NCBI GenBank assembly: GCA_038242095.1
Contig: JBBSSJ010000081.1
Span: forward strand, 1-16,480
Origin: Persicitalea sp038242095
GTDB lineage: Bacteria; Bacteroidota; Bacteroidia; Cytophagales; Spirosomataceae
Reading direction: 5' to 3'
DNA length: 16,480 nucleotides
Part shown: positions 6,388 to 12,111 of the stretch, piece by piece
Numbering within the stretch: position 1 is the stretch's first letter
Layout of the letters: each line of letters opens with the position of its first letter
The notes under the pieces: generated by a model
Told to the model about the DNA's origin: nothing
Databases searched by the model: none
Seen by the model: only the letters and a program-made list of their open reading frames with translations
Program-made: the position numbers and the translations under genes

Positions 6388-6765
6388 TCAGGATTTTAAA
6401 GAATCCCAGGACATGAAAATGATTTCGGGCTCGACGTATACGGCTCCTATCCACTGAACAAAGGGCCGGACCTGGTCGGCGTTCACGTTGGCGCTGATGG
6501 TGTTGCCTTCATCGTCGTAGCCACAAACCAGCCCGACACCCGCCAACGGCTGGGGATATTTGCCGATCAGAAACTTTTCGGGCTGGGGATCGTGCAGCAG
6601 CCCGTTGTCATCGAGCCAAAGGTCGTTCTGCTTGTCCAGAACGACGCGCGTAACCACCTGGCATCCGATGGCCGCGTAAGTGGCCGCAAGCCCTTTGTCG
6701 ATTTCGATGTCGGACACGGTCCGGGCGGTGGGGTCAATTTTGACAGCTTTGATTTTGGCAGACAT
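6388..6765 (-). CDS. DUF3846-like protein, paralogue 2 (125 aa)
   Basis: Paralogue of the protein at 5572-5937, with the same order of elements: SAKIKAVKIDP strand, SDIEIDKGL, VVLDKQNDLWLDDNG, a GVGLVCGYDDEGN turn and VRPFVQWIGAVYV. Family function is unknown; members occur in mobile-element early regions. It has its own copy of the shared promoter (P3, 6827-6868) and a 60-nt leader with a GAGGG / CCCTC stem-loop at its start. Two related genes in separate units with the same promoter point to duplication of a promoter-plus-gene cassette followed by divergence. Confidence 0.75.
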   Translation of the reverse strand: MSAKIKAVKIDPTARTVSDIEIDKGLAATYAAIGCQVVTRVVLDKQNDLWLDDNGLLHDPQPEKFLIGKYPQPLAGVGLVCGYDDEGNTISANVNADQVRPFVQWIGAVYVEPEIIFMSWDSLKS

Positions 6766-6826
6766 GAGAAAAAAGGTATAAAGTGGTAGATGAGAAACGA
6801 GGGCCTTTGCAACTCCCTCAACACTA

Positions 6827-6868
6827 TAAAGATACCCTTTTTACCTGGTTTAACCAAATTTGAGTACA
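6827..6868 (-). promoter_or_regulatory. Shared-type promoter P3
   Basis: Minus strand: TATCTTTA at 6834-6827, TTTGGTTAA ending at 6851, TGTACTCAAA to 6868. The leader (6788-6826) is nearly identical to those after P5 and P6, including GAGGG-(loop)-CCCTC and the CATCTACCAC end. Confidence 0.85.
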
Positions 6869-6902
6869 GATGTTTAGGAGATATTTTATCTCTTTTTTCG
6901 GA

Positions 6903-7091
6903 TCACATACCGTCACAATTGTTACAGCGAAGCCATCCGTCCTCGCCCGTATAATCTCCCGCCTGGGAACCGCAATAGGGGCAGGGTTCCGGCAAAACTG
7001 CCGCGTCAGTAGCCGAACTGGGTGCGGGGGCTGTGGTGTCAATGATCCAGGCGGCGGGCCGCGCGGCGGTGGTATTCAAGGGTAAATTCAT
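6903..7091 (-). CDS. Small zinc-ribbon protein, 62 aa
   Basis: An Ala/Pro-rich, probably disordered N-terminal half (residues 1-34) is followed by a compact zinc ribbon: CPYCGSQAGDY and LRCNNCDGM, two CxxC knuckles 15 residues apart. The protein ends right after the second knuckle. Function unknown; a nucleic-acid-binding adaptor is possible. It has no recognisable promoter of its own and lies beyond a strong terminator (7113-7144) that follows the 225-residue gene, so its expression would depend on readthrough or on an unseen start site. Confidence 0.7.
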   Translation of the reverse strand: MNLPLNTTAARPAAWIIDTTAPAPSSATDAAVLPEPCPYCGSQAGDYTGEDGWLRCNNCDGM

Positions 7092-7112
7092 CGGTTCGAT
7101 GGTTTAGGTGAG

Positions 7113-7144
7113 AAAAAAAGCGGCCCCGTTTTTGGCGGGGCCGC
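7113..7144 (-). terminator. Strong intrinsic terminator after the 225-aa gene
   Basis: On the minus strand a perfect 9-bp stem, GCGGCCCCG / CGGGGCCGC with a 7-nt loop, is followed directly by a run of T (7119-7113). Classic rho-independent form. It stands between the 225-residue gene and the zinc-ribbon gene. Confidence 0.93.
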
Positions 7145-7157
7145 TGCCTGGTGACCG

Positions 7158-7835
7158 TTAGGCGGCTTGGCTGGTTTGGCTACTGATTTGCAGCGGGGGC
7201 TTAATGTCCTCGGCTTGGCCTTCCTGGATCATTCCCGCCATCGCCACACCTAAGGCGTAAGAATCGGAAAACAATCTGTACTCTGCCCCGTCGGTAACCG
7301 TATCGGCCCGGAAAATAGGGCACTTTTTATTAGCTGCGAGTGCGTCTAGCTCCTTGGTCTTTTCCTTATCGGCTTTCTCGTAGGCGAATTTAGCAATGTG
7401 CCAAGTGCCTTTCTCATTAGTGGCCTGTCCGGTCGTGATCGTCAGAACGACATCGGAAAATTTGGTGCGGGCGTAATGAAGCTGTCTTGCCAAGTCGTCC
7501 AGTTCCAACACGGACGAATTGTTGAACATGATGCAGGAAAGACAATTTTGGTCGTCTACAAAGAAGAACTCGGCCCATTGGGCGCGCGCGCGACCAAAAA
7601 GGGCGTCGCTGAAAAAACGCCAGGCTACCGGCTGGAAAGAAAATGTGCTTCCCTTCGGAATAGTGCCGTCGATGCTGAAAGTTCCCTTCTGTCCGTTGAA
7701 GCGGTACTCCCTAGGCCTTCCCAATTCGTAAAGAAATTCCAATACTTCGCCCGTTTTAGGGTCTACAATGTCGGAAATGATGGAGGCGGCAATTTGCGCG
7801 GCGGCTTCTTTGGCGGTGGTGATGTTCTTGTCCAT
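7158..7835 (-). CDS. Hypothetical plasmid/phage early protein, 225 aa
   Basis: Start chosen at ATG 7835 (MDKNITTAKEAAAQ), because residues before it come from the promoter leader. The protein has no membrane segment or signal. It opens with an Ala-rich helix, then a region rich in aromatic residues and probable strands (YRFNGQKGTFSIDG, FSFQPVAWRFF, AEFFFVDD, LSCIMFNNSS), a mid-segment (VVLTITTGQATNEKGTWHIAKF) and a Gln/Ser-rich tail. An OB-fold or nucleic-acid-binding role is possible from the strand-rich aromatic core and from its place among recombination genes, but I recognise no family. Monocistronic: promoter P4 upstream, strong terminator downstream. Confidence 0.8.
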   Translation of the reverse strand: MDKNITTAKEAAAQIAASIISDIVDPKTGEVLEFLYELGRPREYRFNGQKGTFSIDGTIPKGSTFSFQPVAWRFFSDALFGRARAQWAEFFFVDDQNCLSCIMFNNSSVLELDDLARQLHYARTKFSDVVLTITTGQATNEKGTWHIAKFAYEKADKEKTKELDALAANKKCPIFRADTVTDGAEYRLFSDSYALGVAMAGMIQEGQAEDIKPPLQISSQTSQAA

Positions 7836-7922
7836 GAATGAAAAAATTAAAAGGTGAAAACGTGGTAGATGAGAATAGAAAAAAAGGGCTTTTTTAAAAA
7901 TATTGAACCCCTTTAACATACT

Positions 7923-7963
7923 TAAAGATAGGTCTTTCCATTGATTTAACCAAAATTGAGCAC
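7923..7963 (-). promoter_or_regulatory. Shared-type promoter P4
   Basis: Minus strand: TATCTTTA at 7930-7923 and TTTTGGTTAA ending at 7947, with GTGCTCAA upstream to 7963. The leader begins with AAAGGG-(loop)-CCCTTT followed by a T-run, a different stem sequence from P3/P5/P6 but the same position. Confidence 0.8.
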
Positions 7964-7985
7964 GGTTAATTTCGCCCTTTTGTAG

Positions 7986-8015
7986 AAAAAAAAACGGTTT
8001 AAGGATTGCCGTTTT
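7986..8015 (-). terminator. Intrinsic terminator after the two-repeat gene
   Basis: On the minus strand AAAACGG pairs with CCGTTTT across an 11-nt loop and continues into a long T-run (7994-7986). It lies about 15 bp after the stop of the 158-residue gene. Confidence 0.85.
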
Positions 8016-8030
8016 CCTAATGGGTGGGGT

Positions 8031-8507
8031 CTAGGCGGCGGCTAAAAGCTCAACGGTTTCCACGGCCTGGGCGGCGACGTGGTCGCTGATCTGGCGGTAA
8101 GCGTGCCGGAACTCCTTTCCTGTGATGAGCTGGCATTTCAGCGCGCTGATAAGCGCGGCGTTACTAGTAGTTATCTCGATCCCTGGGGAGAAGCTGTATG
8201 CACAAACGACGATCATGCGCTTTCCCGTTATTTTGAAGAACTGCCCGTTTCCTCCGCTTTTGTAGTACTCGGAGGGGGCGAGGTCTGCGGCCTGCTCTTT
8301 AAGAGTGTCGCTTACCTGGCGGTGGGCCAAAATAAAATCTGCGGCGGTGCATGGTACCGCTTTCAATGCCTTTCCTAGCTTAGGGTCTGAGCCGTTAACC
8401 TCCAGGCTGGGGTTGAAATCGTAATTGCATACAATCACGGTTAAATCTCCGCTGACCTTTAAAAACTGGCCCCGGCCTTGACTTTTGAAATACTGGCAAT
8501 TCTGCAT
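8031..8507 (-). CDS. Protein of two tandem ~70-residue repeats, 158 aa
   Basis: The protein is an internal duplication. Residues about 4-73 and 81-150 align without gaps, with about 40% identity by eye: YFKSQGRGQFLKVSG against YYKSGGNGQFFKITG, VIVCNYDFNPSLEV against VVCAYSFSPGIEI, and AHRQVSDTLKEQA against AYRQISDHVAAQA. Each unit looks like an alpha/beta module with one conserved Cys. No family recognised; there is no signal or membrane segment. It is alone in its unit, with promoter P5 upstream and an intrinsic terminator downstream. P5 lies inside a roughly 480-bp repeat shared with the ardC promoter region, so this gene and ardC probably respond to the same cue. Confidence 0.85.
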   Translation of the reverse strand: MQNCQYFKSQGRGQFLKVSGDLTVIVCNYDFNPSLEVNGSDPKLGKALKAVPCTAADFILAHRQVSDTLKEQAADLAPSEYYKSGGNGQFFKITGKRMIVVCAYSFSPGIEITTSNAALISALKCQLITGKEFRHAYRQISDHVAAQAVETVELLAAA

Positions 8508-8576
8508 GACTGTAAAAATTAAAAGGTGAAAACGTGGTAGATGAGAAACGAGGGTTCTGCAACTCCCTCAACACTA

Positions 8577-8618
8577 TAAAGATAAGCCTTTTATCTATTT
8601 TAACCAAATTTGAGTACA
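8577..8618 (-). promoter_or_regulatory. Shared-type promoter P5
   Basis: Minus strand: TATCTTTA at 8584-8577, TTTGGTTAA ending at 8601, TGTACTCAAA to 8618, then an A-rich stretch upstream (AAAAATAC) that could act as an UP element. The leader begins with GAGGG / CCCTC. Confidence 0.87.
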
Positions 8619-8798
8619 AGTATTTTTACTTATTCCTGAATTATTTTCAGCCTCATAAGTCACCAATAAGGTAGTATTTGTAACCTACCGGATCGCGCAC
8701 ACCTCCGGCAGGGCTTGACAGCTTCGCTCCACAAAAATTTTTCGACTTGAACATGCCTTCCCTTCAATCCGGGCGACGGGGTGCGGGCAAGGCTTGCC

Positions 8799-8856
8799 AA
8801 AAAAAAATACTACCCCCGGCATGGAATGCCTCCTTAGGGGTGGAGATTATTTTTTG
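8799..8856. terminator. Bidirectional terminator-like structure, copy A
   Basis: An A-run (8799-8808), the stem ctacccc / ggggtgg, an inner hairpin GGCAT-gga-ATGCC, then a T-rich run (8849-8855). It reads as an intrinsic terminator on both strands. It is repeated at 13938-13996, with the stems conserved and the joining bases different. Confidence 0.7.
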
Positions 8857-9045
8857 AGCAACCCGAAGGGCTTGGCCTTTCCCGTGCACCGGCGTTCGGA
8901 TTTTCTTTGCATGGTTCAAATCAAAAAAATCATCAACATGATCTCCGATTCTCTTTCTGCTGATAGGGCGGGGGTGATTTGGGAGTTCGGCGTAGGCGAA
9001 TGACGCGGTCGGAATGCCGCATCACCACCGTTGCGGGAGAGCGTT

Positions 9046-9104
9046 GCCCAGCAACGGGCTACGGGAGCTTCCTTCCTTCAAGCGATCGCTGCCCGTTGCT
9101 GGGC
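9046..9104. repeat. Perfect 14-bp inverted repeat with palindromic loop
   Basis: gcccagcaacgggc (9046-9059) is exactly complementary to gcccgttgctgggc (9091-9104). The 31-bp spacer contains the perfect palindrome agcgatcgct (9081-9090) directly against the right arm. Confidence 0.85.
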
Positions 9105-9314
9105 CGGACCTTTGGGGCCGCGCGGGACTGCAGGGGCGTGGGCTGGCTGCCCCTTCGGCGGACGGTCCTGGCACACGTAGGCCGACTTAGCGCGGATTTC
9201 GCCCAATGGGCTGTAGCGGCGGAGCGGAACGCCGCCCGGTCATTCAACCCCGGACTGGGCGGGAGCCGGGCGGGTCAACGTATTTCCTTATCTGGCAGGG
9301 GAGGAGGCGGCGGT

Positions 9315-9421
9315 TTCAAAAAAGGAAGTAGCGTAACGAAGCCTGGCAAACTCGCCCTTGCGCAGCGGTACGCCGCCCGGCGCGGTTTGCCGTGGCGGAG
9401 GTAGCGGAGGCCTTTTTTGAA
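9315..9421. repeat. 107-bp imperfect hairpin element
   Basis: The outer arms ttcaaaaaagg (9315-9325) and ccttttttgaa (9411-9421) are exact complements. Inside, GGCAAAC pairs with GTTTGCC, and a GCGG palindrome (9362-9379) lies near the centre. It could be a small non-autonomous repeat, a strong bidirectional RNA hairpin or a single-strand folding site. Confidence 0.7.
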
Positions 9422-9443
9422 GGGTCTGCGGCACAGGGCGCGA

Positions 9444-9479
9444 GGATCGGTCGTTGCCTCTTTTGGCATTGGCCGATCC
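9444..9479. repeat. Nested 36-nt hairpin
   Basis: The outer stem GGATCGG / CCGATCC and inner stem TGCC / GGCA enclose a 6-base loop (tctttt). No U-tract follows. Confidence 0.6.
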
Positions 9480-9570
9480 GCATTTTCAGGCGTTCGGTTC
9501 TTGGCCGCTGTTCCAGCTGCCGGTTCGCCGGCATTGGGATGGTTGGGCGGGTTTGCGTACATCCGTTTCC

Positions 9571-9664
9571 GCGTCAGGTGCTTGGAGGGGCGGGCTATCG
9601 GCACGGGTCCTCAGGATGGAGCAAAGCGACCCCGGAACAGGGCTGGTCCCTTGGGGAGACGCCC
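9571..9664. repeat. Dispersed ~90-bp repeat, copy 2
   Basis: Starts GCGTCAGGTGCTTGGAGG and ends TTGGGGAGACGCCC. It aligns along its length with 14272-14364 (GATGGAGC-AAGCGA-CCCGGAA in the middle), and more shortly with 2527-2608. Confidence 0.65.
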
Positions 9665-9717
9665 TCTGCCTCATTTGTTATCTAGAGTCTTTGCGCGAAT
9701 TTCTTTGTCTGCTTGCC

Positions 9718-10062
9718 TTACATTGTTTCTATGGCCACCAACAGCATTTGTTGGAACTCCTGCCTTGTGATGTGGGTCCATCGTGGACTTCTGAACTTGT
9801 GGTTGCCGTCGATGTCGAACTGCACCAAGTCGGTTGTCTGTATTTCTTTTCCCGGATAGTAACACTCGACAAAAATCATTCGCTGGGCCATCAAGTTAAA
9901 TTCTGCTACAATCAAACTGGCAATCGTCTCGCAGGCATTGGTGACACTCACCCCCCGGTCAATGTCCGTCACGACAACCAGCCCGCAGTTTCGGTAAATC
10001 TCCACCTGGCAGGCACTAGGGTAGCCATTTGGGGCTCTGAATTCAAACGTATGCTCTTCCAT
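9718..10062 (-). CDS. Hypothetical protein, 114 aa
   Basis: The ATG at 10062 gives MEEHTFEFRAPNGYPSACQ, then a strand-rich first half (VEIYRNCGLVVVTDIDRGVSVTNACETIASLIV), an aromatic middle (IFVECYYPG) and DLVQFDIDG near the end. It is soluble, with no signal or membrane segment. I do not recognise a named family, though the layout (strand pair, SVTNA helix, YYPG, DLV-F) looks like a compact conserved domain. It stands alone between the hairpin-rich region and palindrome array 3. A -7-like TACTTTTG ends 2 bp before the ATG, which would give a leaderless or nearly leaderless mRNA if used. Confidence 0.75.
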   Translation of the reverse strand: MEEHTFEFRAPNGYPSACQVEIYRNCGLVVVTDIDRGVSVTNACETIASLIVAEFNLMAQRMIFVECYYPGKEIQTTDLVQFDIDGNHKFRSPRWTHITRQEFQQMLLVAIETM

Positions 10063-10064
10063 CT

Positions 10065-10072
10065 CAAAAGTA
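10065..10072 (-). promoter_or_regulatory. Possible -7 box for the 114-aa gene
   Basis: TACTTTTG on the minus strand fits TAnnTTTG exactly but ends just before the start codon, and no clear -33 TTTG is seen. It may imply leaderless transcription or a chance match. Confidence 0.3.
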
Positions 10073-10140
10073 TCGGTTGTTTAAAACGCAGGTCCGTAGC
10101 CCGATCCCGTCAACGGCGCCACTAGGGCAAAAGGATTATA

Positions 10141-10279
10141 AATCGTTAACGATCCAGCTAGCAGCATTTCGCTGATCGACCCAGGAGCCGCCAGCTGAGG
10201 CAGTATGATCGTTAACGATTTAGGCGCTGCGGAATCCTGGCCAAGCAGCCGGCGTCAAGCCAATCGTTAACGATTGGCT
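10141..10279. repeat. Palindrome array 3 (AATCGTTAACGATT type)
   Basis: Three copies: aatcgttaacgatc (10141-10154), gatcgttaacgatt (10207-10220) and one at 10258-10279 that extends to a perfect 22-bp palindrome centred on gttaac. Centres are 66 and 55 bp apart, the same two spacings as array 1 in the opposite order. It lies in the gap between the 114-aa gene and the XRE remnant. Confidence 0.85.
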
Positions 10280-10366
10280 GAAAGTGAGACGAAGCCATAC
10301 ACGGTCTCTGACCGGAAACCGAGACGCGGCGATGATCCCCCAAAATTTTCCAGTCCCAGCGAAACC

Positions 10367-10495
10367 TCAGACAGTTCGTAGTACTTCAATGTTGCTCAGG
10401 TAGTTTTTCGAGCAGCTCACCCCCTGGCCGGGTCCAGCCTGGCTCATTCCCTGCGTCTTTCTGACGGACCGTATGATCTCTCCCAGTGTCATCAT
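10367..10495 (-). pseudogene. Truncated XRE-family HTH protein, 42 codons
   Basis: From ATG 10495 the frame reads MMTLGEIIRSVRKTQGMSQ, then GVSCSKNYLSNIE, the first three helices and SNIE signature of XRE/Cro-type repressors. The segment between (AGPGQ) is atypical for the turn, and the frame ends at TGA 10367 soon after the recognition helix. A second frame after the SNIE region (KYYELSEVSLGLENFG) could be the displaced continuation, pointing to a frameshift. It follows the small HTH gene by 45 bp at the end of the zeta operon and precedes palindrome array 3. Confidence 0.65.
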
Positions 10496-10540
10496 GATGT
10501 TTCTGTTTTCCTGTCCGCATAAAATAACCGGTATTCCGGC

Positions 10541-10774
10541 TCAAGCCTCAGCCAGCGGAAATTCCAGACGGCCCAATACCTCGACCAGGCGGCCGATTTC
10601 TTCGTTGGAGAATGAGCTGCCCTCGTTGCGGGATACCATGTTGATGCGCCGGTGGGACAGACCCGCCGCTTTTTCAAGAGAGCTCCAATTGATTAGGGGA
10701 CGCCGGGCGGGATCGGAAAGAAATTCCATTATGTCGTCGCTGGTCAGGCTCATTTCTTGGTCATTAAAATTCAT
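10541..10774 (-). CDS. Small HTH-like protein, paralogue B (77 aa)
   Basis: Paralogue of the protein at 1337-1573: FLSDPARRPLINW, SLEKAAGLSHRRINMV (probable turn and recognition helix), and EEIGRLVEVLGRLEF as C-terminal helix. It probably binds DNA as a small Cro-like protein. The ATG at 10774 is 18 bp after the zeta-like gene stop, so the two are likely cotranscribed; an internal ATG at codon 8 is an alternative start. As a small gene beside a toxin-like kinase it could be the unit's regulator or antitoxin, or the binder of palindrome array 3 some 260 bp downstream. These roles are inferred. Confidence 0.75.
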   Translation of the reverse strand: MNFNDQEMSLTSDDIMEFLSDPARRPLINWSSLEKAAGLSHRRINMVSRNEGSSFSNEEIGRLVEVLGRLEFPLAEA

Positions 10775-10792
10775 GTTTCTGTCGTTGGGCGG

Positions 10793-11440
10793 TTAACGCG
10801 ATATCTTGATATGATCGTTCTCCTTGGGCGTCCGGCCCAGCTTCTCGGCCAGCTTCATGGGCAAATCGAACTCCTTTCTGACCCACTCGGCCAGGTTGTT
10901 TTTTTTCTCATCGACCAGACCCTCCTTGAATTTGAGATTGATCTGCGGCTGCTTGGGGGCGTTGTCAATGATTATCGTTACGTCGGCAATCTTCAATCCG
11001 GCCTTCACATTGGTCAGCCCCTTGGAGCGGCGCTCTTCGATGGTCAGCTTATCGACGTCGTGGCCCTGGCCGGATTTGGCTCGTTCGGCCACCCGGTCGA
11101 CGTTGGTCTGCAACTTACCGACGCCCAGGTAGATCAAGTGCGTCTTGTAGCCCTGCTTTTTGTAGGCTTCCAGGTTGTTGATAGGTGCCATCGTATGCAG
11201 GTTGTGTTCAAAGACGATGTCCTTCTTGGCAGCTGCGGCCGCGCGTAGCCGGTCGCCGACCACGCCGGAAAGCATCAGCGCATCCCTGATGCCCTCCTCC
11301 TGCCGTATCTTGTCGGGCTGGACGATCACGTAACGGTCGGACGGAAAGTTGCCTTCGATGAAGGTACTCTTGCCTGCCCCTTTGGCTCCGCCGACGATGA
11401 AGAATTTAGGCTTGATGGTTTCTTTCGGTTTGTCGGCCAT
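10793..11440 (-). CDS. Zeta-toxin-like P-loop kinase, 215 aa
   Basis: A member of the zeta toxin family (kinases that phosphorylate UDP-N-acetylglucosamine, a peptidoglycan precursor) or of its AAA-type relatives. Seen: Walker A GAKGAGKST (residues 18-26), D43 in the QPDKIR segment matching the zeta catalytic Asp region, FEHNLHT (E78) on the next strand, and the family helix with R117/R120 followed by GQGHDVDKLTIEERR and ADVTIIIDN, which matches the usual GGHdVp...R...aD...dN pattern. Its ATG overlaps the preceding stop as TGATG, so translation is coupled to the 94-residue gene. It may serve plasmid maintenance, with the neighbour as antitoxin, but no classical epsilon protein is seen. Confidence 0.85.
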   Translation of the reverse strand: MADKPKETIKPKFFIVGGAKGAGKSTFIEGNFPSDRYVIVQPDKIRQEEGIRDALMLSGVVGDRLRAAAAAKKDIVFEHNLHTMAPINNLEAYKKQGYKTHLIYLGVGKLQTNVDRVAERAKSGQGHDVDKLTIEERRSKGLTNVKAGLKIADVTIIIDNAPKQPQINLKFKEGLVDEKKNNLAEWVRKEFDLPMKLAEKLGRTPKENDHIKISR

Positions 11441-11724
11441 CAGCTTTGCAGTTCGGCCATCAGGTCGGCGTAGGGGATGCCCAGCTGGTCGGCCAGTTTT
11501 TCGTCGAGCGGTTGGAATTTCACCTGGTCGTCGGCAAGTCGGACGCCGATCTGGCCGCTGTGGGGCCAGTATTCCATCGTGTAGCCGTAGTACTCGTTGT
11601 ACATGGGTCTTTGGCCTGCGGCGGCGCGCGCCTCGACCTGACGGCCGGTTTCGTTGAGCCGTTCCTGGTAGTCGGCCATCGTGCGGGCCTGGCCCGCATC
11701 GGCGATTGGTTTGTCGGTAATCAT
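11440..11724 (-). CDS. Small acidic protein coupled to the zeta-like gene, 94 aa; antitoxin candidate
   Basis: Start chosen at ATG 11724 (MITDKPIADAGQARTMADYQ), just after the upstream gene's stop at 11741; an in-frame ATG at 11760 would overlap that gene. The protein starts with a helical stretch, then an aromatic segment (YNEYYGYTMEYWPHSGQIGVRLADDQVKF), and ends in a helix (ADQLGIPYADLMAELQS). It is not recognisably epsilon. Size, gene order (small gene first) and the 1-nt TGATG overlap with the kinase gene match a type II toxin-antitoxin arrangement. Confidence that it is a gene is good; the antitoxin role is inference. Confidence 0.75.
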   Translation of the reverse strand: MITDKPIADAGQARTMADYQERLNETGRQVEARAAAGQRPMYNEYYGYTMEYWPHSGQIGVRLADDQVKFQPLDEKLADQLGIPYADLMAELQS

Positions 11725-11740
11725 GAGCTTGTGTTTATGG

Positions 11741-11974
11741 CTAATTGATGAATAGAACAAGATTGTGCAGCAGAAAAAACGCGAGCAGCCCCGCGCACAC
11801 GGGTACCTGTCGAAGGGCGTACGCCCGGAAATCGCGGCGGATCTCCCAGACCATCGTCAGGCCCTGGTCCTCGGCCTGGCGGATGCGGGCGGCAAAGCCG
11901 CGCGAGATGAGCAGCAGGCTGGCCAGTGAGACTGCTACGCAGGCCACGGGTATGAAAAGGCTTAGGTCGTGCAT
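11741..11974 (-). CDS. Small membrane protein with two TM helices, 77 aa
   Basis: Start chosen at ATG 11974 (MHDLSLFIPV), since the open frame before it lacks coding character. Two hydrophobic segments are clear: FIPVACVAVSLASLLLI (about residues 7-23) and VPVCAGLLAFFLLHNLVLFI (about 57-76), joined by a charged loop (ARIRQAEDQGLTMVWEIRRDFRAYALRQ), so a helical hairpin in the inner membrane. Function not recognised; small two-helix proteins on plasmids include holin-like, entry-exclusion and toxin-like proteins. It is 16 bp upstream of the 94-residue gene and probably begins the zeta operon. Confidence 0.7.
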   Translation of the reverse strand: MHDLSLFIPVACVAVSLASLLLISRGFAARIRQAEDQGLTMVWEIRRDFRAYALRQVPVCAGLLAFFLLHNLVLFIN

Positions 11975-12111
11975 GGTTTTAGAATTGAAGATGTGCTGTA
12001 AATTTGTAACAATCCCGGTCAAAAAGCAAAGGGGACGCTCGGATCACCCACCGCCTAAACCTCGGTTTTCTATTTCTGCTAACAATCCGTTCGCCGACGA
12101 CTCCTGCCCAC

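Larger units (their letters stand above)
8534..9031. repeat. Large intergenic repeat, copy A
   Basis: About 480 bp similar (roughly 80% by eye, with small indels) to 13660-14135. It includes the leader, promoter P5, a block (TCAGCCTC-TAAGTCACC, GGATCGCGCA-ACCTCCGGCAGGG), the bidirectional terminator at 8799-8856 and a trailing part ending in GGTCGGAATGC-GCATCA. Substitutions and indels break any shared reading frame, so it is not a coding duplication. Confidence 0.85.
8508..9717. other. 1.2-kb gene-free, hairpin-rich region
   Basis: No credible gene on either strand. Open frames here are GC-driven and rich in Arg/Gly/Pro, or they follow the repeats. The region holds the leader and promoter P5, large repeat copy A, a 14-bp inverted repeat (9046-9104), a 107-bp hairpin (9315-9421), a nested hairpin (9444-9479), two GCGG palindromes and a dispersed repeat copy (9571-9664). 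Confidence 0.6.

Noticed and set aside
8794..9003. Plus-strand frame with PKKNTTPGMECLLRGGDYFL, matched by one at 13907-14101
   Set aside because: The match lies exactly over the terminator-like repeat. After it the two copies diverge by indels and continue in different frames, so DNA structure rather than protein is conserved.
9454..10125. Long plus-strand open frame of 223 codons
   Set aside because: It crosses the dispersed repeat and then runs antisense over the more convincing 114-residue gene. Composition is typical of GC-driven noise, and no domain was seen.
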